Below are positions 54,479-64,000 of a stretch of DNA of 64,000 bases, piece by piece (position 1 is the first letter of the stretch; every line of letters starts with the position of its first letter). The notes beneath the pieces are model-generated. The model ran no database searches. It was not told the DNA's origin and worked only from the letters and a program-made list of their open reading frames with translations. The translations under genes and the position numbers were made by a program. Source of the DNA: Sweltsa coloradensis (taxonomy: Eukaryota; Arthropoda; Insecta; Plecoptera; Chloroperlidae); the NCBI GenBank assembly GCA_024449915.1, contig JAMZAV010003231.1, forward strand, positions 1-64,000. The letters are read 5' to 3'.

Positions 54479-56534
54479 CGTGGGGAGACTCTAATGCAAT
54501 TTATTATTTAGTTAATACTATGTTGATGTTGCTGGATGCCTCTCTACTCATTCGCAGGCCTTTGCTATTGGCTTCCGCTAGACCTAGGGCCTAGGCTTTA
54601 CACGCAATCTTGATTTATAAAATACATGGCCTTTACTATACCATATTATCTTTTCAAAAGATTTTAATACCCATTTCCGTCTGAGCGCACCATCGTGGAA
54701 GCTTGATTAAAAACTGTCACCATCTATACAAAAAAGTGCCAGTCTTTGGGCGGGGCCAACCACAATTGTCTATAGAAAAAACGCAAAATTACAAGTGGCC
54801 ATTTGGATGTTGACGGACAATCAAGAATTGTCAGGTAAGCCAATATGCACACAATAATTGTTAAGCCATTATTAGCTAAAGACAGGAATCAATTAGGTAG
54901 CCTACAGGTCCTAGTTCAGGACAATCTGTAGTTTAGGGTTGCCAACCGTCCTGATGCCTGATTTGACCACCTAGCTCCTGATGGACAGGATTACCTCATT
55001 CAGGACACCATAATGTCCTGACTGATTGCAAAAAATCCTCTTCTTCGAATTAAATGACATATTCACTAATTTTGACAAACCTAAAAGAAAGCATTGAAAC
55101 TATTGAACTAAATTTAACAAGCTAAGTAATACTACTACACAAATAGAAAACATAACATTAAACATCAACACTTGAGGATGTGCAACAGACAGGCATAAAC
55201 TAGTTATTAGGCCAACAAACCCAACTTTGATGGAACAATCAACCTTATTCGTAAGTCTCACTGACAATTCTAATAAGGGAAGGGGTAACATTTCAGGTGA
55301 ATACTCATGGACTTTAGCCGGTAGATTTTATAAATAAAAAAATTGAAAATAAAATGAACCTTTGCCGAAATTCCAATTAAACACAAACCTAGTATTGTCT
55401 TGCCAATGCTTAACAGAACAGGCTAACTAAATCTTGGGGCTATTGACAATTACATGAAAACTAAGAATCATAAACAAATTTTTCTTTTTTAAGTATTAGG
55501 GAATCCAATACAACATTCACAGCTACTTCGACAAATTTATACAGCGTCACTTGTTTAATGACACTAAATCTAATTCAATGGCAGACCCCTTGTAGGAGAT
55601 TCTTGAAATTAGTAAAATTCTTGCCGGAACCAATGTCTACAAATCTTTATTTCCACATCCTTAAACGCACTTGCCATGTATAAAGTGAGAATTCTTTTAA
55701 TCCAACAAGACTGCAAGGTCACCAAGAGTAATGTATGCAAGATAGTTTGTAATTATTGTAACCAACATATGGGTTTTTAGGTTTAGGTGTCGAATACTTA
55801 CACACTAGTGATTTTCTGTTTGCAGTAAGGTTCATCGGACGATACCATATTTGGTCGCCAATATTGAATTATCAATAGATTTTTTCTGTCATTATGTAGC
55901 TACTCACCTACCTGAAGTTGCCCACACGATGCATTCGCGTCTTTCTACCGCACAAAGTTTTTTGGCCTAACTGCAACGTTAAGTTTTTAAAAATGATTGA
56001 CAACCATCCTCAGAATATTTAGGTTACAAGGAAATAATATCCTGATTCCGATGGCCAGACATTAACAACGTACGTTTCTTAATTAATATTATCAATTCAG
56101 TGTGTTGTCGAACCTTAGGATTCACTACTATCTTTCGGGTCAAGCATCGCGAAGGAGTTTGGCCGGACTCCTGTACTTGCCGCGGCGACGATGAACGTTT
56201 AGGCTTGCGTGCCGTTTCGGGACGCACCAGGAGCAGTTAGCTTCAGAGGAGTGTTCACCTAAAGGTGGCACTTTGTGATTCTTTTGTAGAAATATTGTTT
56301 GGGTACTGTACATGTGAGGCTAGGGGCTATTCTATATTCCACTATTTATGTGTGTGAGTGTTGACTGGGATGAGCAAGTCAAAGAAATGTAGTGTACAAT
56401 ACGTGTGAGAGGAATCAGGCGAAAGAGCTCAAGCGTGAAAACATTATGGAATGTCATCACACTACAAAGGATAATAATAGTGAGTAATTGTTAAAAATAT
56501 CTACTTTAAAACACTCGTATAACCGGCAATATAT
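54479..56534. other. No gene recognised
   Basis: AT-rich DNA up to the LTR element. GGGTTGCCAACCGTCC near 54945 resembles ends of some DNA transposons, but no partner was found. Confidence 0.4.
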
Positions 56535-57350
56535 TGTCAAGCATAGCTAATTAGGCCCTTTGGCTGAGGGTGGTGATCGCAAATGAGTGTTTTAAGTGGG
56601 GGCGTAGCGAACTCTTTAGGCTTAAAATCCAGCTAGCACGGACCAGGGATCGTGGGTAGGTGGGTTCATGAGGGGATGAGATCCCAGTAATAGACGTGAT
56701 TCCACTTAGAGGACCAGACACTGTATAGAGGTAAACATAGTAACCCCTTCTATTCCGGCCTGGGATCGAACCTATGAGTTCCGTCTGGAAGACCGTGGGT
56801 TCATACCTATACTGACTCTATGACTTACTAATTGGTTTGCATGGCTTACCGAATGCTTCTAGTCCCTGGTATGTGGTTTAGACTGGCCCCCTCCGACACC
56901 CTGATGTCGGACCCTGGGCGATGTCTTCTCTCTTCACCTCTTCTTATGGTTAATCCTTGTTCTGGTTCTTCATCCGGTAATCCTCACTAAGAACTCTTCC
57001 AGGACATTGGTGGTTCACGTTGCGATTGTTGTTACACTGTCCTGACCTCCTCCGTCAACGGTTGTCGCTCGTCCCTCTCTGTTCTCCACGAACGTCCGCA
57101 CTCTTCCGTTCAGTGCACTTAATCAAAGTCCGATTTACTTGCACTATTTAGTTGTGCAATCTTTAGTATTCAGCGTTTTGTCGGTCGATTCCCTTCCTGT
57201 ATTGCGTCTAAAATGAGCCTCACCGGAAAGTAACTAGACGTCTTGACCCTTAATGAACTCACGTCGGTATGTTCCCTGATTGGATTCCGAAATGTATTGG
57301 ACCTCGAGATAATTAGTATTAAGTCAACATGTACTCTACAGGACATGACA
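56535..57350 (-). repeat. 3' LTR of the gag-only element
   Basis: It is 816 bp and nearly collinear with 62026-62830 over its whole length, with shared blocks such as GTTGTGCAATCTTTAGTATT and CCTCACCGGAAAGTAACTAG. Small indels separate the two copies, so the insertion is not brand new. Confidence 0.88.
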
Positions 57351-57361
57351 TCCCTCTCTCC
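57351..57361 (-). promoter_or_regulatory. Polypurine tract
   Basis: On the minus strand GGAGAGAGGGA lies immediately before the 3' LTR, where second-strand priming is expected. Confidence 0.7.
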
Positions 57362-58342
57362 GGGGGTGAAAACGCCCTCGTTTTCGTTCCTCCATCCTGA
57401 ATGAGCTTCGCTTATTCTTCATTGAAATCCACTAAGTATTCGATGTCATAGATGTATAAACTGGCCATATGCATTCAGAGTCCGGCTCCTACTTCAGATT
57501 TATAGTATCACCTTTACAAACGCAACTAGTAGATAAGTCCTTCTTCCTTTGTCTTGGCCGAAAGATCTCTTCTGTCTTGGCAAAGATTCACTTCATTCGG
57601 CGCCACATCCTCTCCAAAGAACCAGTGAAACCAACATACCAGGACCCCTAAGCTGAAAATCCTAGTTTAAGAAAGAGAGAAATCAAAGAAATCCCACGTT
57701 TTCCGGACGAAACTCATAACCTCGCCTTTGGCATGTACATCCAGGTACTAATATAAAAGACGTGACTCTACGACAGTCAAACCTTCCTAATCAACAAACA
57801 ACACACAAACACAAACACAAACAAAGAAGAATTGATTTTTACTATTTATTTGTGGGCATTGTCACTGTGTTTATGTAATGTTAATTTATATTCATATGTT
57901 CTTATTTATGATTTTGCTGTTCTCTTTGTTTGTTTATTATTGCTTTGATTTTGATGTATTCAATGTATTTTCAATTGATATTTTCTGCCTAGATTGTCTG
58001 GTTGCCGCCCACTGGTGGAACTTGCAACTTGAGTTAGGTGTCCTGTATCATTGCTGTGATCAGTTTTTGACTTGAACAATTTTAAATAATTATATATCTG
58101 ATATAATTATATATTAAAGTCAAGATCTTTTGTACTAAATTGTTATCAGATTTGAACACAAAATGATGGTGAACACAAGAATGAAGATTCGCGTTCGGTG
58201 GTTTCTTCCGCGAAAGATTGGTACTCCCTGATTTGCTGTTCCTGATTTTTGGCAAACCTCATATTCGTTTGAGTGGGATCGTCTAATAAATCAGTTTTTT
58301 CTTTTCGTTTTTCTTTTTTAATGTTTTTTTTTTTTTTTTCTT

Positions 58343-58394
<52 letters not shown>

Positions 58395-58573
58395 ATTGCA
58401 TTTAATATCCTTTTTATTTGTTATCAAATTTGTTGAGTATTTAATGCATTGTTGTAATATTACTATTTCAAATATTTACTTAAATGTAGTTCATTGTTGT
58501 GTCTGCATCTATGTAATTAATTATTTAGTTGTCCTCCTTTGTAAATCAGTTTTTATAACTGAATAGGATAGAC

Positions 58574-58613
<40 letters not shown>

Positions 58614-59594
58614 TAACCTGTAAATCCTTATATCTTAGTCTATTCACAAACAATAACAAAAAACACAAGTATAAATTAGCTAATTATTTGTTTGTGCGTA
58701 ATTCAAAACGAAAACAATCAGTATCCACATTAAGATTTACTGTCCAAAATCCCTAAGTAATAATATTTGGAATTCCTGGAAAATTCCTAGATTTTCAAAA
58801 TCAAAATACGTTGCCAGTGTGGTCCCGACATTGTGACTAAACGAGCCGGACACTTCTCCGTCGTCTGTCAGAATCGCAGGCATGTACTGCTTTCCCTTCC
58901 TCCACCCGATATCCATTCGAGTGAGCGGGGCGCGTCAACTGTAACATAAATAAAAAACGAACAGCCATTTGCGTACTACAACAAACCCACGTGCCATCAC
59001 TTGACAGTTCTCTCGTTCACAATAACAAACAGCTGACGCATTACATAACATTACTGCCGTGACTCGGCTCGCCAGCATAACTCGTAATCAGTAAGAATAT
59101 TTTATAATCTCAATTCACAGACCAAAACAATGAATTTACAATTAACAATTATGCAAAACTTTTTGAAACATATAACCAGATTAAATTTACTGTAGTTCTG
59201 ATTAATTTAACAAAAAAATCATTAATTGAAATTAAACATTACTAATTTATATAATAAACAATCTAATTTATAAATTACTAAACAACAACATAACTTGTTA
59301 CTTGTTAATACAGCCATGCTCACCGTCACCAGAGTCTGGTAAGAACCCACGTCCACTTTGTTTACACAAGATCTTGAATGTGCAACTTCTGCCGCATCGA
59401 CAAAACCAAACAATTAATTAATTGCAGACCCATTAGAAGACTCGATGTTCATTCACATGCCTGTGCCTCACTCAGAAGGCTTTGACCGACAATTACTAGC
59501 TCAGCGGAATACATAGGCCGACTATTGACACTGAGAAAAAACATAGTCACATCTGCTAATATAGACCTCGCAAATGAAATCACAAACAGTATAA
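57362..59594. other. Non-coding interior of the LTR element
   Basis: Mostly AT-rich, with a T run of about 60 at 58327-58390 and an (AAAT)n tract ending near 58611. GTAAATCAGTTTTTATAACT just before that tract looks like the plus-strand 3' end of a small nested LINE copy. No pol frame is present on either strand. Confidence 0.5.
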
Positions 59595-60266
59595 CTACGA
59601 AGAATTAAGTCCATGGTATAAATATGCATTTACACATAGGACTGTGAAACCACCCCTGGTTCCTCCGCCCTTGAAGCCAAGTGCAAATGTGACGGCATTA
59701 CCACCCCATTTGAACCCAATAGCTAATTGTACAGCAATGCTACCCCTCCTTTTTAACTTAAAAGATAATGGTACGTCAGTGCTACCACTTCCCATACTAG
59801 GGTATGACACCCCTTTGGCGCTACTCTTAACCAATGCTGCGTAGGACAAGGATGTCCTACCACTCTCCACAATAGGGCAAACAACCACATCTGGTTCCTT
59901 CCTATCCTCACAAGACGTAGGCACTGTTGCACTTCCGCCCTCGTCACTACGAAGCGAAACCACCACTTCATCCCCTACGTACTCATCGACAGTAGGCAGT
60001 GAAGTACTACTCTCTTCACCTAGCAGTGACATTCCCAAGGCATCCCCTACTTCTTCATGAACGGTAGACAGCAAAGAACCACACTCCTCACCTAGCAGTG
60101 ACATCCCCAAGGCATCTCCTATATCATCGTGAGCGGTTTCACTACCCTCCTCATCACTATGGGACAACAAAACATCCCCTATATTCACGTGAGTGGTTCC
60201 ACTACCCTCCTCATTACTATTAGACAACAAAACACCCCCTATATCCTCGTGAGTAGTAGATACCAT
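59595..60266 (-). CDS. Acidic repeat-containing open frame of the LTR element
   Basis: A 223-codon frame. It holds several imperfect repeats of a unit around T-H-E/D-D/N-I-G-D-A/V-L followed by S-L/H-x-x-E-E-G/C, for example D-A-L-G-M-S-L-L-G-E-E twice. The C-terminal third is Gly-rich (F-K-G-G-G-T-R-G-G-F). It is acidic overall and has no enzyme motif. It sits downstream of the zinc knuckle where protease and reverse transcriptase would be expected. Function unknown. Confidence 0.5.
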   Translation of the reverse strand: MVSTTHEDIGGVLLSNSNEEGSGTTHVNIGDVLLSHSDEEGSETAHDDIGDALGMSLLGEECGSLLSTVHEEVGDALGMSLLGEESSTSLPTVDEYVGDEVVVSLRSDEGGSATVPTSCEDRKEPDVVVCPIVESGRTSLSYAALVKSSAKGVSYPSMGSGSTDVPLSFKLKRRGSIAVQLAIGFKWGGNAVTFALGFKGGGTRGGFTVLCVNAYLYHGLNSS

Positions 60267-60440
60267 AGAACATCCATCCTCAATCTAGAACTAAAAACCT
60301 TAGAAATTACCTCGTCATTGCTATTAGTTGTCACCGAAATGTCACTACCCTTAACCACAGAAGCAAACCTTAGAAAACACCTTTTCAATTCTATTAGTTG
60401 CCATCGAAATGTCACTACCTTAACCACAGGACACAAAACC

Positions 60441-61086
60441 TTAGAAAAAATACCTCATTATTGCAAACGGTCGACACCTTAGTGCTACTACTTTCCACGA
60501 CAGGCGCTCCAACAGTGTTAACGGCACAGAAGATGGTATCTGTCCCCCGAGACAACACAACAGGTGCTCCTCGACGAGCCCGAACGCTAGCTTGACACAG
60601 TCCCTCTTAAAATGACCCTGTTCTCGACAATAAAAACAAACTACCCTTCTGTCAAAATCACGCTGAGGAGATCGTGGACAATACCTTCCTGACCCCTGGG
60701 TCCTGGATCTCACCGCACATAACCCTCGAATCGTTATCTGACAAATTTGCATTTTGACAATTACTATCACTCCCTAGATCCTTAAATTCTTCCCTTAAAT
60801 TTTCCGTCCTCCGTTCTAACTGAATGACTGGTTCTTTTGAAGGCTCCACTACCGGGTCCACAAAGTCCAACAAATCATCATAATCCGTACACGAAAATTT
60901 CACCAGCAATTTTTGGACCTCCGGCAAAAGACCTTTAAAACACCACCTAGCTCTTTCCTGATCCGTCATCCATAAATCTGCCTTAGCACACAGCCGAGCC
61001 TTATCAAAAATATAGGCTGACGCTTCCTCCCCCTCCTGCTGTACCCTAGCAACCATTTGTAACATCCAAGTGTTACCCTGTGGCAT
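60441..61086 (-). pseudogene. Retrotransposon gag, capsid part and CCHC zinc knuckle
   Basis: The upstream minus-strand frame (60658-61086) reads Q-Q-E-G-E-E-A-S-A-Y-I-F-D-K-A-R-L-C and E-R-A-R-W-C-F-K-G-L-L-P-E, the retrotransposon gag pattern. A frame change near 60700 leads into C-F-Y-C-R-E-Q-G-H-F-K-R-D-C, a perfect C-x2-C-x4-H-x4-C zinc knuckle at about 60598-60640. The two parts are in different frames, so either a frameshift mutation or programmed slippage separates them; mutation is more likely. Confidence 0.8.
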
Positions 61087-61676
61087 AAGACTACCCGCCT
61101 TTTGGGTTTTAAATGATTATCACCCTGGTACATCTCATTACCACTTGGTTATATCTTATTACCACCCTGATACATCTGAGTACTACCGTGGCCCATCTGA
61201 CCCACAGGCTGCTGTCCTGAAGCAACCCCTGCTGCATTGGCATATTAGAGGGAATAGACGCGGGAAAAGATACCGGCTGTATTTGAGGACCTTGTTGATA
61301 GCCACCTTGTTGAAATGCCATTGCGGGGTCCCCATAGCCCCCTGTTGGAATGCATTTTTGGCCCCATAGCCCCCTGCTGGAATGCATTAGCGGACCCCAC
61401 AGCCCCCTGTTGAAATTGAGGATAAGAGTGAAAGCCCCCTTTCTGTGATTGAGGGATAAGACTGAAAACCACCCTGTCCGACACTAAGAGTGCTCCTGGA
61501 CTCGAACACGGAACTGTTGATCGACAATACTCTGATATAAGTATCCTCCCGTTTAACACCCCACCATTTAATAAAACTAGCCTTGCGGCACCGACCACGT
61601 CTAATTTTGGATGCTCCCCAACCCCATCAAAACGGTTTCCGACTATGTTCCGACGTCTTATAGTCATACCATTCAT
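61087..61676 (-). CDS. Gag N-terminal Gln/Gly repeat region
   Basis: Frames on the minus strand carry repeated A-F-Q-Q-G-A-V/M-G and F-Q-Q-G-G-Y units, made from a DNA repeat around CCCCCTGTTGGAATGCATT and variants. The repeat is read in more than one frame by 61109-61387 and 61245-61676, so a frameshift lies inside it. This is probably the low-complexity N-terminus of gag. Confidence 0.5.
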
Positions 61677-62006
61677 ATTGACTACCTGTCAAAAACAAGG
61701 TAAAAGAAACACCTTTTTATCATCTGACCAGCCATTTATAGACGCCGCTGTTTTCATAAGTTTTTATCCAAAAGCTCCGCATCCCTCCCTCTCGATACTT
61801 CTCAGTAGATCTGTGTACGTACTAACTTCATGCTGAGCTTGAAGTTCACCGTACACGGCCAGCTTGGTCGCCGAGACAATAGCACGCCAGCCGCACCTAC
61901 TTACGCAGGCGCGCTAACGCCCGGACACCCACAGAGTATCTATCTACTCCCATCAAAACAACCCACCGAAACCCATTTGTACACAGTAACCAAAAATGCA
62001 ACTTAC

Positions 62007-62025
62007 AAATCCGGCGCCATCACCA
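62007..62025 (-). promoter_or_regulatory. Primer-binding site
   Basis: Immediately inside the 5' LTR the minus strand reads TGGTGATGGCGCCGGATTT. TGG is the complement of tRNA 3' CCA, and a tRNA ending GGCGCCATCACCA is implied. I cannot name the tRNA with confidence. Confidence 0.65.
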
Positions 62026-62830
62026 TGTCACGCATAGCTAATTAGGCCCTTTGGCTGAGGTGGTGATCGCCAAATGAGTGTTTTAATTGGGGGCGTGGCG
62101 TAACTCTTTAGCTTAAATAGCTAGCACGGACCAGAGATCGTGGGTAGGTGGGTTCATGAGGGGATGTAGACACAGTAATTAGACGTGATTCCACTTAAGA
62201 GACCAGCACTGTATTAAAGATGAACATAATAACCCTCCTATTCTGGCCTAGGATCGAACCTACGAGTTCCGTCTGGCAGACCGTGGGTTCATACCTCTAC
62301 TGACTCATGACTTACTAATGGGTGTGCATGGCTTAGAGAAAGCTTGTGGTTCCTGGTATGTGGTTTAGACTGACCCCTCCGACACCCTGATGTCGAACCC
62401 GGCGATGTCTTCTCACTTCACCTCTTCCGATGGCTAATCCTTGTTCTGGTTCTTCATTCGGCAATCCTCACTTAGAACTCTCCAGGACATTGTGGTTCAC
62501 GTTGCGGTTGTGTGTTGCCCTGTCCTGACCTCCTCCGTCAACGTTGTCGCTCGTCTCTCTCTGTTCTCCACGAACGTCCGCACTCTTACGTTCAGTGCAC
62601 TTAATCAAAGTCGATTTACTTGCACTATTTAGTTGTGCAATCTTTAGTATTCAGCGTTTTGTCGGTCGATTCCCTTCCTGTATTGCGTCTAAATGAGCCT
62701 CACCGGAAAGTAACTAGACGTCTTGACCCTTAATGAACTCACGTCGGTATGTTCTCTGATTGGATTCCGAAGTGTATTGGACCTCGAGATAATTAGTATT
62801 AAGTCAACCTGTACTCTACAGGACATGACA
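62026..62830 (-). repeat. 5' LTR of the gag-only element
   Basis: It is 805 bp, TGTCA to TGACA, and matches the left LTR. It presumably carries the promoter and polyadenylation signals; no strong TATA box was picked out. Confidence 0.88.
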
Positions 62831-62846
62831 ATATCCTCGATGTGAT

Positions 62847-64000
62847 CAGGGCCGTATTAAGGGGGGGGGGGCTTTAGGGGCTGCAGCCCCCGGCCTCGCT
62901 CTCGTGGCGGCCTCATAATTTCACCTCCGCCTACAGTTTTTTCCATGTATGACTTTTTTGTTAATGTAATTTTTGTATCTTGCAACAAATAATATCCCTA
63001 GCGGAATATTTTAGCGTTCCTAATTTATAGATAAGCGTAGGGTAAAAAACGTAGCATGTAGATACGTTTGCAACCCGACCTAAACACAAGTGTAAACCCA
63101 ACATATGCTGATGAAGATAAAAGAGTACGTGTGCCAAAATATCCAGATGGAAAAACTGATCTTCGATTACAAGGAAAGGATAAATTCAAAATAGAAACCT
63201 TCAACACAATTGTTGACCTTTACGGTAATGAGATTACTAAACGAATTGAAGTTTATTCAGAACTGTGTTCAAAATTTGGGTTTTTATCACGAATGACCAA
63301 TCAACAACTGTTCTACGATGATCAGATTGCTGCCGAAAATTTAGTAATTTTCTACCCAAATGATCTCGACGCTGCATTTCCTAATGAACTGAAACAGTTT
63401 TGCTGTTACATTAAACATGCAGATCTAAATAATAATAATAATAATAATAACGCTCAAGCAATTCTCAAACACATCGCACAAAACGATCTTGAAAAACATT
63501 TCCGTATGTATATATTGCCTTACGTTTGTATCAAACAATACCAGTGGCTAATTGTGAAGCTAAACGTTCATTTTCTAAATTGAGTTTGATCAAAAACCGC
63601 TTGCGCACAACAATGGGTGTAAAGAGACTCAATTCACTAGTCCTAATTTCCATCCAAAATGACGTTCTTCGGTGATTGTCGTTTGAAAAGACGGTAGAAG
63701 AATTTGCATCAACAAAATGTAGAAAGAAGTATTTTAAGTGTATCAAGAACTGAACTGAAGAGTGACTTCTGTTTGCCCCTCCGTAAATGTAAAATTCAGT
63801 TGAAATATTTCTAGGTATAAGTACAACAGCTATTTAATCATTCTAATAAATTTAAACTAGGGACTACATAGAGAATAGAAAAATCAGTAGCCGGTTTGAA
63901 ACGAGCCGCCCCTTCAAACTCTCCACAAAATGTTTCAAAATCGGGGGGGGGTATATAGTCAACAGATTAAGTTAACAAAACGGCCTCACAAAAAAAATTA
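62847..64000 (+). mobile_element. Second hAT element, left end and C-terminal transposase, runs off window
   Basis: It starts CAGGGCCGTATTAAGG, a typical hAT terminus, preceded by GATGTGAT at 62839-62846 as the possible target duplication. Coding sequence begins after only about 220 bp and is already the C-terminal half, so the element is internally deleted. The far end is outside the window. Confidence 0.6.
63068..63676 (+). pseudogene. hAT transposase C-terminal part, ZMYM1-like
   Basis: The frame reads K-F-G-F-L-S-R-M, Y-P-N-D-L-D-A-A-F-P-N-E-L and a run of Asn from (AAT)n. After a frame change near 63545, A-K-R-S-F-S-K-L-S-L-I-K-N-R-L-R-T follows, the hAT dimerisation motif. The catalytic N-terminal half is absent. 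Same broad family as the 26.7-kb element but clearly diverged. Confidence 0.6.

Larger units (their letters stand above)
56535..62830 (-). mobile_element. LTR retroelement with gag but no recognisable pol
   Basis: A 6.3-kb element flanked by ATAT on both sides (56531-56534 and 62831-62834). The two LTRs start TGTCA and end TGACA. In minus orientation the order is 5' LTR, primer-binding site, gag with zinc knuckle, acidic repeat frame, long non-coding AT-rich region, polypurine tract and 3' LTR. I find no protease, reverse transcriptase, RNase H or integrase signature in either strand of the interior. A non-autonomous element mobilised by a relative is the simplest reading. Confidence 0.85.

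Noticed and set aside
54937..55030. Possible DNA-transposon end starting TAGGGTTGCCAACCGTCC
   Set aside because: No matching far end or target duplication found by eye.
58273..58566. Open frame with a long poly-Phe stretch
   Set aside because: It is produced by a T run of about 60; no real protein signal.

Overview
The window reads as nuclear DNA of a bilaterian invertebrate, not a microbe. It has short coding exons with GT-AG splice sites and a 72-nt tRNA-like sequence followed by a T run. It also carries remnants of most classes of animal mobile element: LINEs with and without RNase H, BEL/Pao, Ty3-type gag, hAT, Helitron, MULE, pogo/Tigger, Harbinger, a Polinton-type polymerase, and a possible Penelope-like terminus. 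The sequence is AT-rich by eye and contains many TAGGCCTA-type palindromes. The serine protease fragments look arthropod-like to me and the TAGGCCTA habit suggests a marine invertebrate, but the phylum is not settled.

Layout. 1-2.4 kb: a decayed tandem duplication and non-coding DNA. 2.47-5.47 kb: the best host-type gene, nine consecutive exons joined by phase-1 introns. Several exons are tandem copies ending in a D-E-E/Q-R-R-A-A-R-like sequence, followed by a basic C-terminal exon with a stop. 5.7-10 kb: a hAT-like terminus, an isolated exon, a LINE 3' end, a duplicated DUF7869-type transposon domain, a trypsin-like C-terminus, a ZBED-like hAT piece and a Helitron helicase split by a 347-bp interspersed element. 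10-20 kb: a hammerhead-like motif, a second copy of that element with a 12-bp target duplication, two unassigned open frames, a MULE fragment, a tandemly duplicated foldback element, a Ty3 gag scrap and an isolated Ig exon. 20-26 kb: a TAGGCCTA cluster, a protease terminal exon, a polymerase B fragment, a LINE with RNase H on the minus strand and a BEL/Pao integrase. 26.70-30.33 kb: a structurally complete but mutated hAT transposon with a perfect 8-bp target duplication. 30-46 kb: LINE, pogo, Harbinger and DUF7869 fragments with a clear nested insertion (one LINE inside another) at 35-38 kb. 46-56 kb: mostly non-coding, with a minisatellite and a CACTA-like transposase remnant. 56.5-62.8 kb: an LTR retroelement with both LTRs, a primer-binding site, a polypurine tract, a gag and an acidic repeat frame, but no recognisable pol. 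62.8-64 kb: the start of a second, internally deleted hAT element.

The window is essentially a palimpsest of transposons around a few host exons. No operon or pathway can be reconstructed. The most distinctive features are the phase-1 exon-repeat gene, the interspersed element whose 56-bp head also occurs alone with its own target duplication, and the gag-only LTR element.
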